Part shown: positions 26,054 to 36,785 of the stretch, one piece after another
Layout: each line of letters begins with the position of its first letter
How positions within the stretch are numbered: the first letter of the stretch is position 1
NCBI GenBank assembly: GCA_021324355.1
Contig: JAJPJD010000044.1
Span: 1 to 64,000, forward strand
Length of the DNA: 64,000 nt
DNA from: Actinomycetota bacterium
GTDB taxonomy: Bacteria > Actinomycetota > Acidimicrobiia > Acidimicrobiales > RAAP-2
Reading direction: 5' to 3'
Position numbers and translations under genes: made by a program
Notes under the pieces: generated by a model
What the model saw: the letters and a program-made list of their open reading frames with translations, nothing else
What the model was told of the DNA's origin: nothing
The model's database searches: none

Positions 26054-26566
26054 GTGAGCCCCCGCCAGCGCACGGTCGACCGCTTCGAGTTCCACCCGGC
26101 CGACCTGACCCGGCTGCTCGAGGTGGTCGCCTGGCTGTCGGCTCACCGGGACGGCTGGCTGAACCTCCTCCCTGGGGTCGAGGCCGCTCCAGAGCCCCCC
26201 GAGGCCCCGGGCCCGTTTGCGATCTTCGGCTCGGCGACCCCGCCGGTGTCGATGTGCACCTGGATGCCCCCGGGGCGGGGGCGCCACGCCATCGAGGAGG
26301 TGACGGTCGGGATCATGCACGCCCGGGGGATCCGGGTGGTCCCCGAGCTGGCGCAGGCCGGCCTGGCGGTGCCCCCGGGGTGGCGGGTGGTGGGGGACCA
26401 CCCCCGGCGGGGCCTGGTGGTGCGGGTCCCGGCCGTCGCCCGGGACGCCGAGGTCCTCTCCTGGGCGCTCGCCGCCGGGTCGCAGCTGTGCGGGATGGCG
26501 GTGACCGGGTCCTGGCAGGCCGAGGTCTACCAGCCCCTGGGCTGGCCGCCGCCGGTCGAGGAATAG
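26054..26566 (+). CDS. Hypothetical protein
   Basis: A 170-residue soluble protein that I do not recognise. It starts at a GTG immediately preceded by AGGAG, 10 bases after the lipoprotein stop, so the two are likely co-transcribed. Visible features are an N-terminal FHPADLTRLLEVVAWLSAHRDGWLNLLPG, a central VSMCTWMPP and a closing SWALAAGSQLCGMAVTGSWQAEVYQPLGW. There are no membrane segments or signal peptide. The even codon use and tight spacing support a real gene; the function is unknown. Confidence 0.65.
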   Translation: MSPRQRTVDRFEFHPADLTRLLEVVAWLSAHRDGWLNLLPGVEAAPEPPEAPGPFAIFGSATPPVSMCTWMPPGRGRHAIEEVTVGIMHARGIRVVPELAQAGLAVPPGWRVVGDHPRRGLVVRVPAVARDAEVLSWALAAGSQLCGMAVTGSWQAEVYQPLGWPPPVEE

Positions 26567-26639
26567 GCGGCCCGTCGTCCACGTTCTTCCAGCTAGGCGA
26601 ACCGGTGTTCGATCCGGGTCGCCAGTGATCGGAGGAGTG

Positions 26640-29024
<2,385 letters not shown>

Positions 29025-29030
29025 GCCAGC

Positions 29031-30029
29031 TCAGCCCGACCGACCGTGGGCCTCGGGCCTGGCCTGGTCCTCGACGCGGACATCGACTTGGACCTCGGGG
29101 CGCCGTCGTCCCTGCTCGGCCAGTGCCGCCAGCACCCGCCGGTCGGCCTCGGTGAGCGGCGGCGGGGCCAGGGCCCGGGGCCACAGGCGGCGGGCTGCGA
29201 CCACGTTCAGCTCGGCGGCGTACAGGGTGACGTTCGCTGCCAGGTAGATCCAGGCCACTAAGCCCAGCACGACCGCGAAGGTGCCGTAGACCTGGGAGCT
29301 GTGGCGGAGCTGGTGCTCGACCAGGGCGGTCCCGACGTCCTGCAGGACGGTCCAGGCACCGGCGCCGGCCAACGCCCCGGGAAGCAGGCTCCGGGTCGGG
29401 ACCTGGCTCGGGGTGAGGATCCGGAATGCGCTGGCGTAGAGGCCGGCGTTGGCCACCAGGGATCCGGCGACCCCGCCCACCCGGACCAGCGGGCCGCGCC
29501 CGCCCAGGGTGCCGATGGCCGCCAACCCCGAGCTCACCACGAGGAACAGCCCCAGCGCGCCGACCAGGACCCCGGTCCGGCCCAGGCGGGCCCAGAAGTT
29601 GGGCCGGGCCAGGTTGGGAACGTTCCAGACCTCGGCCATCGCGTACTGCCCCATCTGGCTGGCCCCCTGGGAGCCCCACAGCAGACCCAGGATCCCGACC
29701 GCCAGGCCGGCGGCGCTGTTCTCGTGCAGGGCATGGATGGTGTGGGACAGCGGCCCCGAGCCGATCACCGGGAACTGGGCGAGGGCCGAGCCCTCGAGGT
29801 CCCGGGTGATGGAGGAGCTCCCACCGGCCACGATGCCGAGCACGGTGACGAGCAGCAGGAGCAGGGGGAACAGCGAGAGGAAGCCGTAGTAGGCGAGGAG
29901 GGCGGCGAGCTGCCCGCCCCGGTCGTCCCCGTACTTCTTGGTCACCGCCAGCGCGAAGCCGAGGACCCGGTTCGCCTGCTGGACCCGGTCGACTCGCCGC
30001 ACGGCCCGCTCGAGCCGGTTCACGGCCAC
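29031..30029 (-). CDS. YihY/BrkB-family inner membrane protein
   Basis: A 332-residue integral membrane protein of the YihY/virulence factor BrkB family: GGQLAALLAYYGFLSLFPLLLLLVTVLG is the first and most typical helix, followed by GLAVGILGLLWGSQGASQ, several further helices, and VYGTFAVVLGLVAWIYLAANVTLYAAELN near the end. A hydrophilic C-terminal tail of about 50 residues follows. The family is often mislabelled ribonuclease BN; the transported or sensed compound is unknown. Two GTG codons (30029 and 30023) are possible starts. It is divergent from the encapsulated ferritin gene. Confidence 0.85.
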   Translation of the reverse strand: MAVNRLERAVRRVDRVQQANRVLGFALAVTKKYGDDRGGQLAALLAYYGFLSLFPLLLLLVTVLGIVAGGSSSITRDLEGSALAQFPVIGSGPLSHTIHALHENSAAGLAVGILGLLWGSQGASQMGQYAMAEVWNVPNLARPNFWARLGRTGVLVGALGLFLVVSSGLAAIGTLGGRGPLVRVGGVAGSLVANAGLYASAFRILTPSQVPTRSLLPGALAGAGAWTVLQDVGTALVEHQLRHSSQVYGTFAVVLGLVAWIYLAANVTLYAAELNVVAARRLWPRALAPPPLTEADRRVLAALAEQGRRRPEVQVDVRVEDQARPEAHGRSG

Positions 30030-30142
30030 CGCAGGTTCGGGCCCACGAGGACGAGGGTACCCAAGACCGGGTCGGACCCCTTGCTGGTACGGTGCCAGGG
30101 CGCTGGTGCAGCTGGCGGGGGGCAACGAGGGGAGGAGGATCC

Positions 30143-30508
30143 ATGGCCCAGAGCGCTGGGCTCCACGAGCCCGAGGACCGGCTCTCGCCCGAGACGATCG
30201 ACCGCCACCGGGCCATCGTCTCGCTCCAAGAGGAGCTGGAGGCGATCGACTGGTACGACCAGCGGGTCGAGGCGGCCGGCGACCCCGAGCTGGCCGCCGT
30301 CCTGGCCCACAACCGCGACGAGGAGAAGGAGCACGCGGCGATGACGCTCGAGTGGCTCCGCCGCCGCGACCCGGTGCTCGACGCCCAGCTGCGGCGGTAC
30401 CTGTTCACCAGCGAGCCACTGCTCGAGGTGGAGGCCGAGGCCGAGGGCCCGAGCCGGCAGGGAGACGGGAGCCTGGGCATCGGGTCCCTGGCCGGAGGGC
30501 GGTCATGA
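30143..30508 (+). CDS. Encapsulated ferritin (EncFtn) cargo protein
   Basis: A 121-residue cargo ferritin. The two-helix core contains EELEAIDWYDQRVEAAGDP and HNRDEEKEHAAMTLEWLRRR. By alignment with the Rhodospirillum rubrum EncFtn as I remember it, E31, W37, Y38, E61 and H64 fall on the ferroxidase-site residues. The C-terminus GSLGIGSLAGG is an encapsulin targeting peptide. EncFtn assembles inside the shell, oxidises Fe(II) and feeds ferric mineral into the lumen. GGAGGAGG stands before the ATG, and TACGGT (30088-30093) is a candidate -10. Its stop overlaps the shell-gene start (ATGA). Confidence 0.93.
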   Translation: MAQSAGLHEPEDRLSPETIDRHRAIVSLQEELEAIDWYDQRVEAAGDPELAAVLAHNRDEEKEHAAMTLEWLRRRDPVLDAQLRRYLFTSEPLLEVEAEAEGPSRQGDGSLGIGSLAGGRS

Positions 30509-31311
30509 ACCACCTCTTGCGGGAGCAGGCGCCGACCACCGAGACCGCGTGGGCTCAGATCGACGACGAGGCCCGCCGTCAGCTCACCGGGGCTCTGGCC
30601 GCCCGCCAGCTGGTCTCGTTCCTGGGGCCGTTCGGCTGGACCCACTGCGCCACCACCCTGGGCCGCACCGAGCCGCTGGCCGAGGCGCCGGTCGAGGGGC
30701 TGGAGGCCCGCCGCCGCCGGGTGCTGGCCGTGGTGGAGTTGCGGGCCGCCTTCTCCATCGCCCGAGACGAGCTCGAGGCGGCCGAGCGGGGCGCCCCCGA
30801 CATCGACTTGGGCGACCTGGGCGAAGCCGCCCGAAGGATGGCCCGGGCGGAGAACGTGGCGGTGCTGCACGGCTGGCCGGCGGCGGGCATCGTCGGGGTG
30901 ACCGAGGCCTCCCCTCACCCGCCTGTCGCCCTGTCCGGGGACTACGCCCGGTACCCGAGCGAGGTCGCTCGGGCGGTCGAGACCCTGCTCGACGCCGGGG
31001 TTCAGGGCCCCTACGGCCTGGCGTTGGGACCCGAGGAGTACACCGGGGTGGTGGAGACCACCGAGCACGGGGGCATCTTGGTCTTCGACCACCTTCGACA
31101 GATCTTGGGCGGTCCCATTGTCTGGGCCCCAGGGGTCCGGGGCGCGGTGGTGCTCTCCCAGCGGGGCGGGGACTTCCGCTTCGAGTCTGGGCAGGACCTT
31201 TCAGTGGGCTACGCGAGCCACGACGCCCACCGGGTCAGCCTCTACCTTGAGGAGAGCTTCACCTTCTATGTCGCCTCGCCCGAGGCGGCGGTCGCGCTGC
31301 GCGCGCCCTGA
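30505..31311 (+). CDS. Encapsulin nanocompartment shell protein (family 1)
   Basis: A 268-residue HK97-fold shell protein, close to the usual length of about 265. Recognisable stretches: MNHLLREQAPTTETAWAQIDDEA, RQLVSFLGPFGW, GVTEASPHPPVALSG, GPYGLALGPEEYTGVVETTEHG, GGPIVWAPGVRGAVVLSQRGG and SVGYASHDAHRVSLYLEESFTF. These match linocin-M18/encapsulin proteins that self-assemble into T=1 cages. It is translationally coupled to the EncFtn gene, so the pair forms an iron-storage nanocompartment that protects against iron and oxidative stress. No peroxidase cargo gene is adjacent. Confidence 0.95.
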   Translation: MNHLLREQAPTTETAWAQIDDEARRQLTGALAARQLVSFLGPFGWTHCATTLGRTEPLAEAPVEGLEARRRRVLAVVELRAAFSIARDELEAAERGAPDIDLGDLGEAARRMARAENVAVLHGWPAAGIVGVTEASPHPPVALSGDYARYPSEVARAVETLLDAGVQGPYGLALGPEEYTGVVETTEHGGILVFDHLRQILGGPIVWAPGVRGAVVLSQRGGDFRFESGQDLSVGYASHDAHRVSLYLEESFTFYVASPEAAVALRAP

Positions 31312-31611
31312 GCATCCGCCATCGGGGCTGGTCGCTCGAGCCACCAGGCCGGCCCCTGCTCGAGGAGCGGTCCTTGGGCGTCGGTGCGGCGCCCCTGCCG
31401 CTCGTGCTGGACGACCAGCCAAACCGCCAACTCGCCCAAGCGCGGGGCCATCCACTGGCGAGACGCGGAGATCGTGTCGGGGGTGAGCGGGCCGAACCGT
31501 GACCCGCCCGGCCGGCATGTCAGGGACGCTCCCCCACATCAACCTCAACAAGAGCGTTAGCTACGGCGGGGGTGACCGGCGGCCATCGACGGCGCCGTTG
31601 CGTCGCCGCCG
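31312..31611. other. Convergent intergenic region
   Basis: The 300 bases between the encapsulin and TetR genes show no convincing gene. A possible hairpin with GGGGCTGG (31324-31331) and CCGGCCCC (31349-31356), including one G-T pair, lies just after the encapsulin stop and could end transcription, but there is no T-run. Confidence 0.5.
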
Positions 31612-32265
31612 TCAGGGTGCGGGATCGGCGGTGCCGTAGACGGTCCGAGCCCAGACCTCGGTCATGGCTTCGGCGGTTCGGTCGTCGGTGTCGGTGCTCC
31701 GCAGCGACACCTCGTACCCGCATCGCCAGGCCATGGCGCCCAGGACGGCCGCCAGGTCCTCGGCCGGCACGGCGCCGGTGGCTCGGCCCCGGCGCCGCTC
31801 CTGGTCGATGAACTGGGCGAGGCGGTTCCGGGCCGCCGCGCTGACGCCGTCCCAGTAGGACCGGAGCCAGGGGTCCAGCTCGTAGCGGCTCTGCATCGCC
31901 CGGAGGATGTGGCCGTGCCGCCGCCACCGTCGCAGGTAGGCCTCCACGTTGGAGCGGATCGTGTCGCGCGGCGGGACCTCCGGGTGGGGCGCGCCGAGCA
32001 GCTGACCGAGCTCGTCGCCAACCAGGACGGCCAGGGCCCGCACCACCGCGTCGATCGAGTCGAAATAGAAGTAGAAGGTCGATCGGGAGATCCCCGCCCC
32101 GGCCGCCAGGTCGTCGACGGTCAGGTCCTCCACGGGTCGTGACTGCAGCAGCTGCGCGGCCACCTCGACGATGGCCTGCTCCCGGCGGTCCCCCTTGCTC
32201 GGTCCGCGGCGGCGTCCAGCCGGCGCGCCCGACCGGCGCCGCACCACGGCGGCCCCTGGGTCCAT
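31612..32265 (-). CDS. TetR-family transcriptional regulator
   Basis: A 217-residue regulator. The N-terminal helix-turn-helix is IVEVAAQLLQSRPVEDLTVDDLAAGAGISRSTFYFYFDS, with the recognition helix SRSTFYFYF. The ligand domain (HGHILRAMQSRYELDPWLRSYW...) resembles EthR-like TetR proteins. The start at 32265 is preferred: TACGCT on the minus strand is followed by 6 bases and this ATG, which predicts a leaderless mRNA. It is divergent from a secreted GH3 beta-glucosidase; a perfect palindrome covering its own -35 region suggests autoregulation and possible control of the glucosidase. Confidence 0.88.
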   Translation of the reverse strand: MDPGAAVVRRRSGAPAGRRRGPSKGDRREQAIVEVAAQLLQSRPVEDLTVDDLAAGAGISRSTFYFYFDSIDAVVRALAVLVGDELGQLLGAPHPEVPPRDTIRSNVEAYLRRWRRHGHILRAMQSRYELDPWLRSYWDGVSAAARNRLAQFIDQERRRGRATGAVPAEDLAAVLGAMAWRCGYEVSLRSTDTDDRTAEAMTEVWARTVYGTADPAP

Positions 32266-32271
32266 GGGGTG

Positions 32272-32325
32272 AGCGTAGCGCACTGTTTCGACGTAACGTC
32301 GATGATTCTGGAATAAGTGTCGACA
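32272..32325. promoter_or_regulatory. Divergent TetR/GH3 control region with palindromic operators
   Basis: TCGACGTAACGTCGA (32288-32302) is a perfect hyphenated palindrome with 7-bp arms, and TGTCGACA (32318-32325) is a second palindrome sharing the GTCGA core. On the minus strand the TACGCT -10 box (32272-32277) places the -35 region of the TetR gene inside the first palindrome. The arrangement fits TetR operators controlling both divergent genes. Confidence 0.6.
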
Positions 32326-32338
32326 ACGGGGAGCCGAG

Positions 32339-34966
32339 ATGGGGATCGACGGACGCAGCTGGGGTGGGCCATCGGGGTTCCGCCTGGTCCTGGCCGGGGC
32401 GGCGATCGTGCTCGGTGCCCTGACGAGCGTGGCGCCGCCAGCCGGCGCATCGGCGACGCCGTCGCCGTGCGGCAGCTACCCGTGGTGCAGCCCGTCGGCC
32501 TCCCCGGCGCAGCGGGCGAGCGAGCTCGAAGCCGCCATGACCATGACCGAGAACGTGAACCTGGTGGCCGAGGGAGCCGGGGTGCCCGGTCTCGGCCTCC
32601 CGCCGCTGCTCGGCGTCGACGGGCCCAACGGGATCGGTGAGGGCAACACCGGGGTCACCGCGTTCCCCAGCGCGCAGACCATGGCCTCGGCCTGGGACCC
32701 CGCCCTGGCCGAGGCCTACGGCCGGGCGCTCGGAGGCGAGGCTGCCGGGAAGGGCTACGACTGGCTGTACGCGCCGACCGTCAACATCGTCCGCACGCCG
32801 CTGTGGGGCCGCGAGGCCGAGACCCTGGGCGAGGACCCGTTCTTAGCCGGGGTCCTGGGCGCAGCCGAAGTGCGGGGGATCCAGAGCCAACACGTGATTG
32901 CCGAGGTCAAGCACTACGTCGCCTACGACCAGGAGGTCGATCGTTTCGGGCAGCCGCTGGGCGGGCCGGCGATCAGCGACACGGTGAGCGAGCGGGCGTT
33001 GCGCGAGATCTACCTGCCCCCCTTCCAGGCTGCCGTCGCTGCTGGCCATGCCGGGTCGGTGATGTGCTCCTACAACCGCCTCAACACCGTCTACGCCTGT
33101 CAGGACCCGGCGCTGCTCGGTGCGTTGGACAGCTTCGGACTGCAGGGGTTCATCGGTCCCGACGCCGACCTGGCGGTCCGCAACGACGTGGCCGCTCTCA
33201 ATGCCGGGGTCGACGAGATGCGCCTCGGGAGCCTGGCCACGACCCTCGGTCAGAGCGAGCCCGCCATCATCGAGGGCGCCCTGGCCGACGGACAGCTCTC
33301 GGTGGCGCGGCTCGACGATGCGGTCCACCGGATCCTGACCGCGATGTTCGAGGTCGGGCTGCCTGACCACCCTCCGCCCCCGCACAGCGGGGCCGACGTC
33401 AGCACGCCGGCCGATCTCACGCTGGCGACCGAGATCGCCGAAGCGGGGACGGTGCTGCTCAAGAACCGGGGGGGTCTTCTCCCGCTCAGCCCCGGTGTCG
33501 GCTCCCTCGCGGTCATCGGCGCTGACGCCGGATCGGGGACCCAGATCGAGGAGAACGGGTCGCCGGCCGTGGTCCACGGCCCGGTGATCACCCCCCTGGC
33601 CGGGATCCGCCAGGTGGTCGGGTCGAGGTCCCGGGTCATCGCCGCTCCTGGGACGCTCGGGGTGGTGGCACTGCCCGACATCCCCGCGAGCGTGCTCACC
33701 CCGAGCCCGCTCCCGGGACATGGCTGGCGCGCCGCCTTCTACACCGGCCAGGTCCCCAGTGGCACCCCGGTTGCCACCAGGGTCGACCCCACCGTCGACT
33801 TCTCCAGCATCCCGCTGCCGCTCAGCCCCATCCCGGGGACGCCGGGGGCCATGTCGGGGGTGTGGACCGGCACCCTCATCCCTCCGGCAACCGGGACGTA
33901 CCGCTTCTCGATCAGGGTTTCCGGCGTGGCCGCGCTGTGGGTTGCCGGTCGCCAGGTGGCCGCCGGCAACGCCGAGTTCTTCCAGGGTGCCGGTGTCCCC
34001 GGCTCTGCCGGACCGACCATCACCTTCCAGGGCGAGGCCCACTTGGTGAAGGGGCGGCGGGTGCCGGTCAAGGTCCAGTACGCCACCGGCTCGTCCATCG
34101 GTGGCGCGTCGTTGCAGGTCGGCTGGGAGCCCCCCCGGCCGTCGATGCTCGCCGCGGCGGTCCGAGCCGCTCGCCAGGCCAAGGTCGCGGTGGTCTTCGT
34201 CAACGACGTGACCAGCGAGGGGATGGATCGCACCTCCCTGGTGCTGCCGGGCGACCAGGACCGCCTGATCAGCGCGGTCGCCCGGGCGAACCCCCGGACC
34301 GTTGTGGTCCTGCACACTGCTGGTCCGGTCCTGATGCCGTGGCTGCCCAAGGTCGCGAGCGTCCTGTGGGCGGGCTACCCGGGCCAACAGAGCGGCGCCG
34401 CCATTGCGGCGACCCTGTTCGGACGGTCGGACCCCTCTGGGCACCTGGTGGTGACCTTCCCCCGTTCCGCCAACCAGGGACCGGCGACCCGGCCCTCGGC
34501 GTACCCGGGGTTGGACAACAGCGCGCAGTACTCCGAGGGGATCTTCGTCGGCTACCGGTACTACGACGAGCACCACCAGACGCCGCTGTTTCCCTTCGGG
34601 TTCGGGCTGTCGTACACGACGTTCGCCCTGCAAGACCTGCAGGTCACCCGGACCGGGTCGGCCTCCGCCCGAGCGTCGGTGACGGTCCGCAACATCGGCC
34701 GCCGCTCGGGGGCCGAGGTGGTGCAGGCGTACCTCCAGTTCCCGGCCTCGGCCGGCGAGCCACCGCGCCAGTTGAAGGCCTTTGCCCGAGTCTGGCTGCG
34801 GCCCGGCGAGCGCCGGACGGTCCAGCTCGCCTTGCCCCGATCGAGCTTCGAGGACTTCGACCCGACGGCCGGCCGGTGGGTCGTGCCACCGGGGACCTTC
34901 ACGCTGTTGGTGGGGACCTCCTCACGGGACCTCCCGCTGCAGGCCTCGATCCCCGGGGTGCGGTAG
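32339..34966 (+). CDS. Secreted GH3 beta-glucosidase with PA14 domain
   Basis: An 875-residue secreted enzyme. A signal peptide (LVLAGAAIVLGALTSVAPPAGA) precedes a GH3 N-domain with LLGVDGPNGIGE, GREAETLGEDPFLAG, EVKHYVAYDQE and FIGPDADLAV (the Asp expected as nucleophile). The C-domain is split by a PA14-like insert around residues 460-600 (GTYRFSIRVSGVAALWVAG). A fibronectin-III-like end (VTVRNIGRRSGAEVVQAYLQFP) closes the protein. This is the bglX-like multidomain layout acting on oligosaccharides outside the cell. GGGGAG lies before the ATG. Regulation by the divergent TetR protein is inferred. Confidence 0.92.
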   Translation: MGIDGRSWGGPSGFRLVLAGAAIVLGALTSVAPPAGASATPSPCGSYPWCSPSASPAQRASELEAAMTMTENVNLVAEGAGVPGLGLPPLLGVDGPNGIGEGNTGVTAFPSAQTMASAWDPALAEAYGRALGGEAAGKGYDWLYAPTVNIVRTPLWGREAETLGEDPFLAGVLGAAEVRGIQSQHVIAEVKHYVAYDQEVDRFGQPLGGPAISDTVSERALREIYLPPFQAAVAAGHAGSVMCSYNRLNTVYACQDPALLGALDSFGLQGFIGPDADLAVRNDVAALNAGVDEMRLGSLATTLGQSEPAIIEGALADGQLSVARLDDAVHRILTAMFEVGLPDHPPPPHSGADVSTPADLTLATEIAEAGTVLLKNRGGLLPLSPGVGSLAVIGADAGSGTQIEENGSPAVVHGPVITPLAGIRQVVGSRSRVIAAPGTLGVVALPDIPASVLTPSPLPGHGWRAAFYTGQVPSGTPVATRVDPTVDFSSIPLPLSPIPGTPGAMSGVWTGTLIPPATGTYRFSIRVSGVAALWVAGRQVAAGNAEFFQGAGVPGSAGPTITFQGEAHLVKGRRVPVKVQYATGSSIGGASLQVGWEPPRPSMLAAAVRAARQAKVAVVFVNDVTSEGMDRTSLVLPGDQDRLISAVARANPRTVVVLHTAGPVLMPWLPKVASVLWAGYPGQQSGAAIAATLFGRSDPSGHLVVTFPRSANQGPATRPSAYPGLDNSAQYSEGIFVGYRYYDEHHQTPLFPFGFGLSYTTFALQDLQVTRTGSASARASVTVRNIGRRSGAEVVQAYLQFPASAGEPPRQLKAFARVWLRPGERRTVQLALPRSSFEDFDPTAGRWVVPPGTFTLLVGTSSRDLPLQASIPGVR

Positions 34967-35043
34967 GCGACGAGGTGCCTTCGCGCGTGCCGCACGACCG
35001 GGCCGGAGGCTCCGGCACCGGCGTACTCGCCACCGATGGTGGG

Positions 35044-35056
35044 TAGGCTCGCAGCG
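35044..35056 (+). promoter_or_regulatory. Leaderless promoter of the DUF427 gene
   Basis: TAGGCT (35044-35049) fits TANNNT and is followed by 7 bases and the ATG at 35057. No Shine-Dalgarno sequence is present, as expected for a leaderless transcript. Confidence 0.45.
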
Positions 35057-35341
35057 ATGGCCGTTCGAGCGACCTTTCGGGGCACCGTGATCGCCGAGAG
35101 CGACGACACCGTGGTCGTCGAGGGGAACCACTACTTCCCGCCCGAGGCGGTGCGGACCGAGTACCTCGAGCCGAGCGACACCCAGACCACCTGCCCGTGG
35201 AAGGGGTTGGCGAGCTACCACCATGTGGTGGTGGGCGGGGAGCGGGCGGTCGACGCCGCGTGGTACTACCCCCACCCCAAGGAAGCGGCCAGCCAGATCA
35301 AGGACCGCATCGCCTTCTGGCGGGGCGTCGTCGTCGAGTGA
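35057..35341 (+). CDS. DUF427-family protein
   Basis: A 94-residue protein matching DUF427: [30 protein letters not shown], then [18 protein letters not shown] and [27 protein letters not shown]. These are nearly diagnostic (CPWKG, YYPxP, FW). The fold is a compact beta-tent; no enzyme activity is established for the family. It is followed after 43 bases by the msrA gene, so the two could share a transcript. It is complete and intact, unlike the next three genes. Confidence 0.9.
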   Translation: MAVRATFRGTVIAESDDTVVVEGNHYFPPEAVRTEYLEPSDTQTTCPWKGLASYHHVVVGGERAVDAAWYYPHPKEAASQIKDRIAFWRGVVVE

Positions 35342-35384
35342 GCGAGGGCCGGCTGCTCGCGCCGGTCCGGTGGAGGTGGGGACG

Positions 35385-36044
35385 ATGAGGTTGTTCCCTG
35401 GGCACAAGACCGAGATGGTCGACCCGGCCCGGGCGCTGCCCGGACGGACCGAGCCGATCACCAAGCCCGGCCGACATTTGGTCCTGGGGACCCCGATGGC
35501 GCCGCCGTTCCCCGACGGCCTCGAGACGGCCGTGTTCGCGCTGGGGTGCTTTTGGGGAGCCGAGCGGCGGTTCTGGTCGCTCGACGGCGTCTACACCACC
35601 GCGGTGGGCTACTCGGGCGGCTACACCCCCAACCCGACCTATGAAGAGGTGTGCACCGGGCTGACCGGCCACGCCGAGGCGGTCCTGGTGGTCTACGACC
35701 CGGCCGCGCTCAGCTACCGCCAGCTGGTGGCCGAGTTCTTCGAGAGCCACGACCCGACGCAGGGGATGCGCCAGGGCAACGACGTTGGCACCCAGTAACG
35801 CTCGGCGATCTACGTCGCGTCGAACGAGCAGGCAGCGGCGGCCGCCGAGCTCAAAGCCGCCTACGGCGAACGCTTGCGCGCCGCCGGATACGGCGAGATC
35901 ACCACCGAGATCGCCCCGGTCGGGCCGTTCTATTACGCCGAGGACTACCACCAGCAGTACCTGGCGGCGAACCCCGACGGCTACTGCGGGCTCGGGGGCA
36001 CCGGGGTCCGCTGCCCTGGCGGCCTCGGCCGGCTCGACGGCTGA
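35385..36044 (+). pseudogene. msrA: Peptide methionine sulfoxide reductase A gene interrupted by an in-frame stop
   Basis: The 220-codon frame encodes a full MsrA except for one TAA at 35796-35798 (codon 138). Before it: [13 protein letters not shown] with catalytic C55, [44 protein letters not shown]. After it, in the same frame: [33 protein letters not shown], up to TGA at 36042. The conserved motif is GTQYRS, so the stop replaces the invariant Tyr codon (TAC to TAA, one base). All else is intact, which suggests a very recent mutation, a sequencing error or, least likely, read-through. GGAGG lies 8 bases before the ATG. Confidence 0.85.
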
Positions 36045-36123
36045 ACGGTCCGGCCGTCAGCGCCCGGCCACCCACCCTTCGCCGCCGTTCGGCGTCTCGA
36101 GGCGATGTACGAGATCGTAGAAC

Positions 36124-36398
36124 ATGGTGCGGTTCGGCATCAGGGCGCTCAAGCAGAACGCCTCGCAGGTCGTGGCCGGAGCCGGCGCTGGGGACGTGGT
36201 CATCATCACCGACCGAGGACGGCCGGTCGCGCAGCTCGTCCCGGTCCCGGGCGGCCACGTGGCGGCGCTGATCGCGTCTGGTCGGGCTCGGCCCGCCAAG
36301 TCGTCGCTCGCCGCCCTCGGCGTTCCTCCGGCGCCCGGATCAGAGGAGTCGTCCCCTCGGCGGCGGTCGCAGCCATGCGGCGTGACGAACGGTACTGA
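36124..36398 (+). pseudogene. Phd/YefM-type antitoxin gene with a one-base frameshift
   Basis: The frame opens MVRFGIRALKQNASQVVAGAG ... VIITDRGRPVAQLVPVPG, the classic Phd/YefM antitoxin N-terminus. At the C-run 36353-36356 one base seems to be missing. The neighbouring frame then gives SAAVAAMRRDERY and a TGA (36396-36398) that overlaps the toxin ATG, exactly as expected for this family. Restoring one C gives a 91-residue antitoxin. Without it, translation continues past the toxin start as unrelated sequence. Either a fresh mutation or a homopolymer error. Confidence 0.75.
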
Positions 36399-36785
36399 TG
36401 GCCTTCTACCTCGACGCCTCAGCGGCCGCCAAGCTCGTCATGCGCGAACCCGAATCGGCGGCCATGGCTGCCTGGGCCGCGAGCCATGAATCCCAGGTGA
36501 TCGGCAGCGACCTGCTGCGCACCGAACTTCTCCGGGCCCACCCGCTGGGCTGCGCCTGAGCGGATGCAGCGCGCCCGGGCAGTGCTCGACGCCCTTACCT
36601 TGGTCAACCCGGCTGCAAGCACGTTCGAACGGGCAGGCACGCTGGACCCAGTGGACCTGCGCGGTGTGGATGCCATCCACCTCGCGGCCGCGCTCGAGCT
36701 GGCGGACGAGCTCGACGGTGTCGTCACCTATGACGACCGGGCGGCGGCGGCGGGCTACGGCATCGCCGTGCTCGCGCCGTCGTGA
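36398..36785 (+). pseudogene. vapC: VapC-type PIN-domain toxin gene with a one-base frameshift
   Basis: The first part reads MAFYLDASAAAKLVMREPESAA ... GSDLLRTELLRA, with the PIN acidic residues in LDASA and TELLRA, but stops at TGA 36557-36559. In another frame the rest of the toxin continues, ending GVDAIHLAAALELADELDGVVTYDDRAAAAGYGIAVLAPS with the remaining PIN acidic residues. Removing one base in the run near 36535-36543 joins the halves into a protein of about 129 residues with a complete active site. PIN toxins are RNases; as read, this one would be inactive. It follows the frameshifted antitoxin in the usual order. Confidence 0.8.

Noticed and set aside
31266-31451. A 61-codon minus-strand frame after the encapsulin gene
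   Set aside because: It has a fairly natural composition, but no ribosome site, it overlaps the encapsulin 3' end and no family is recognised.
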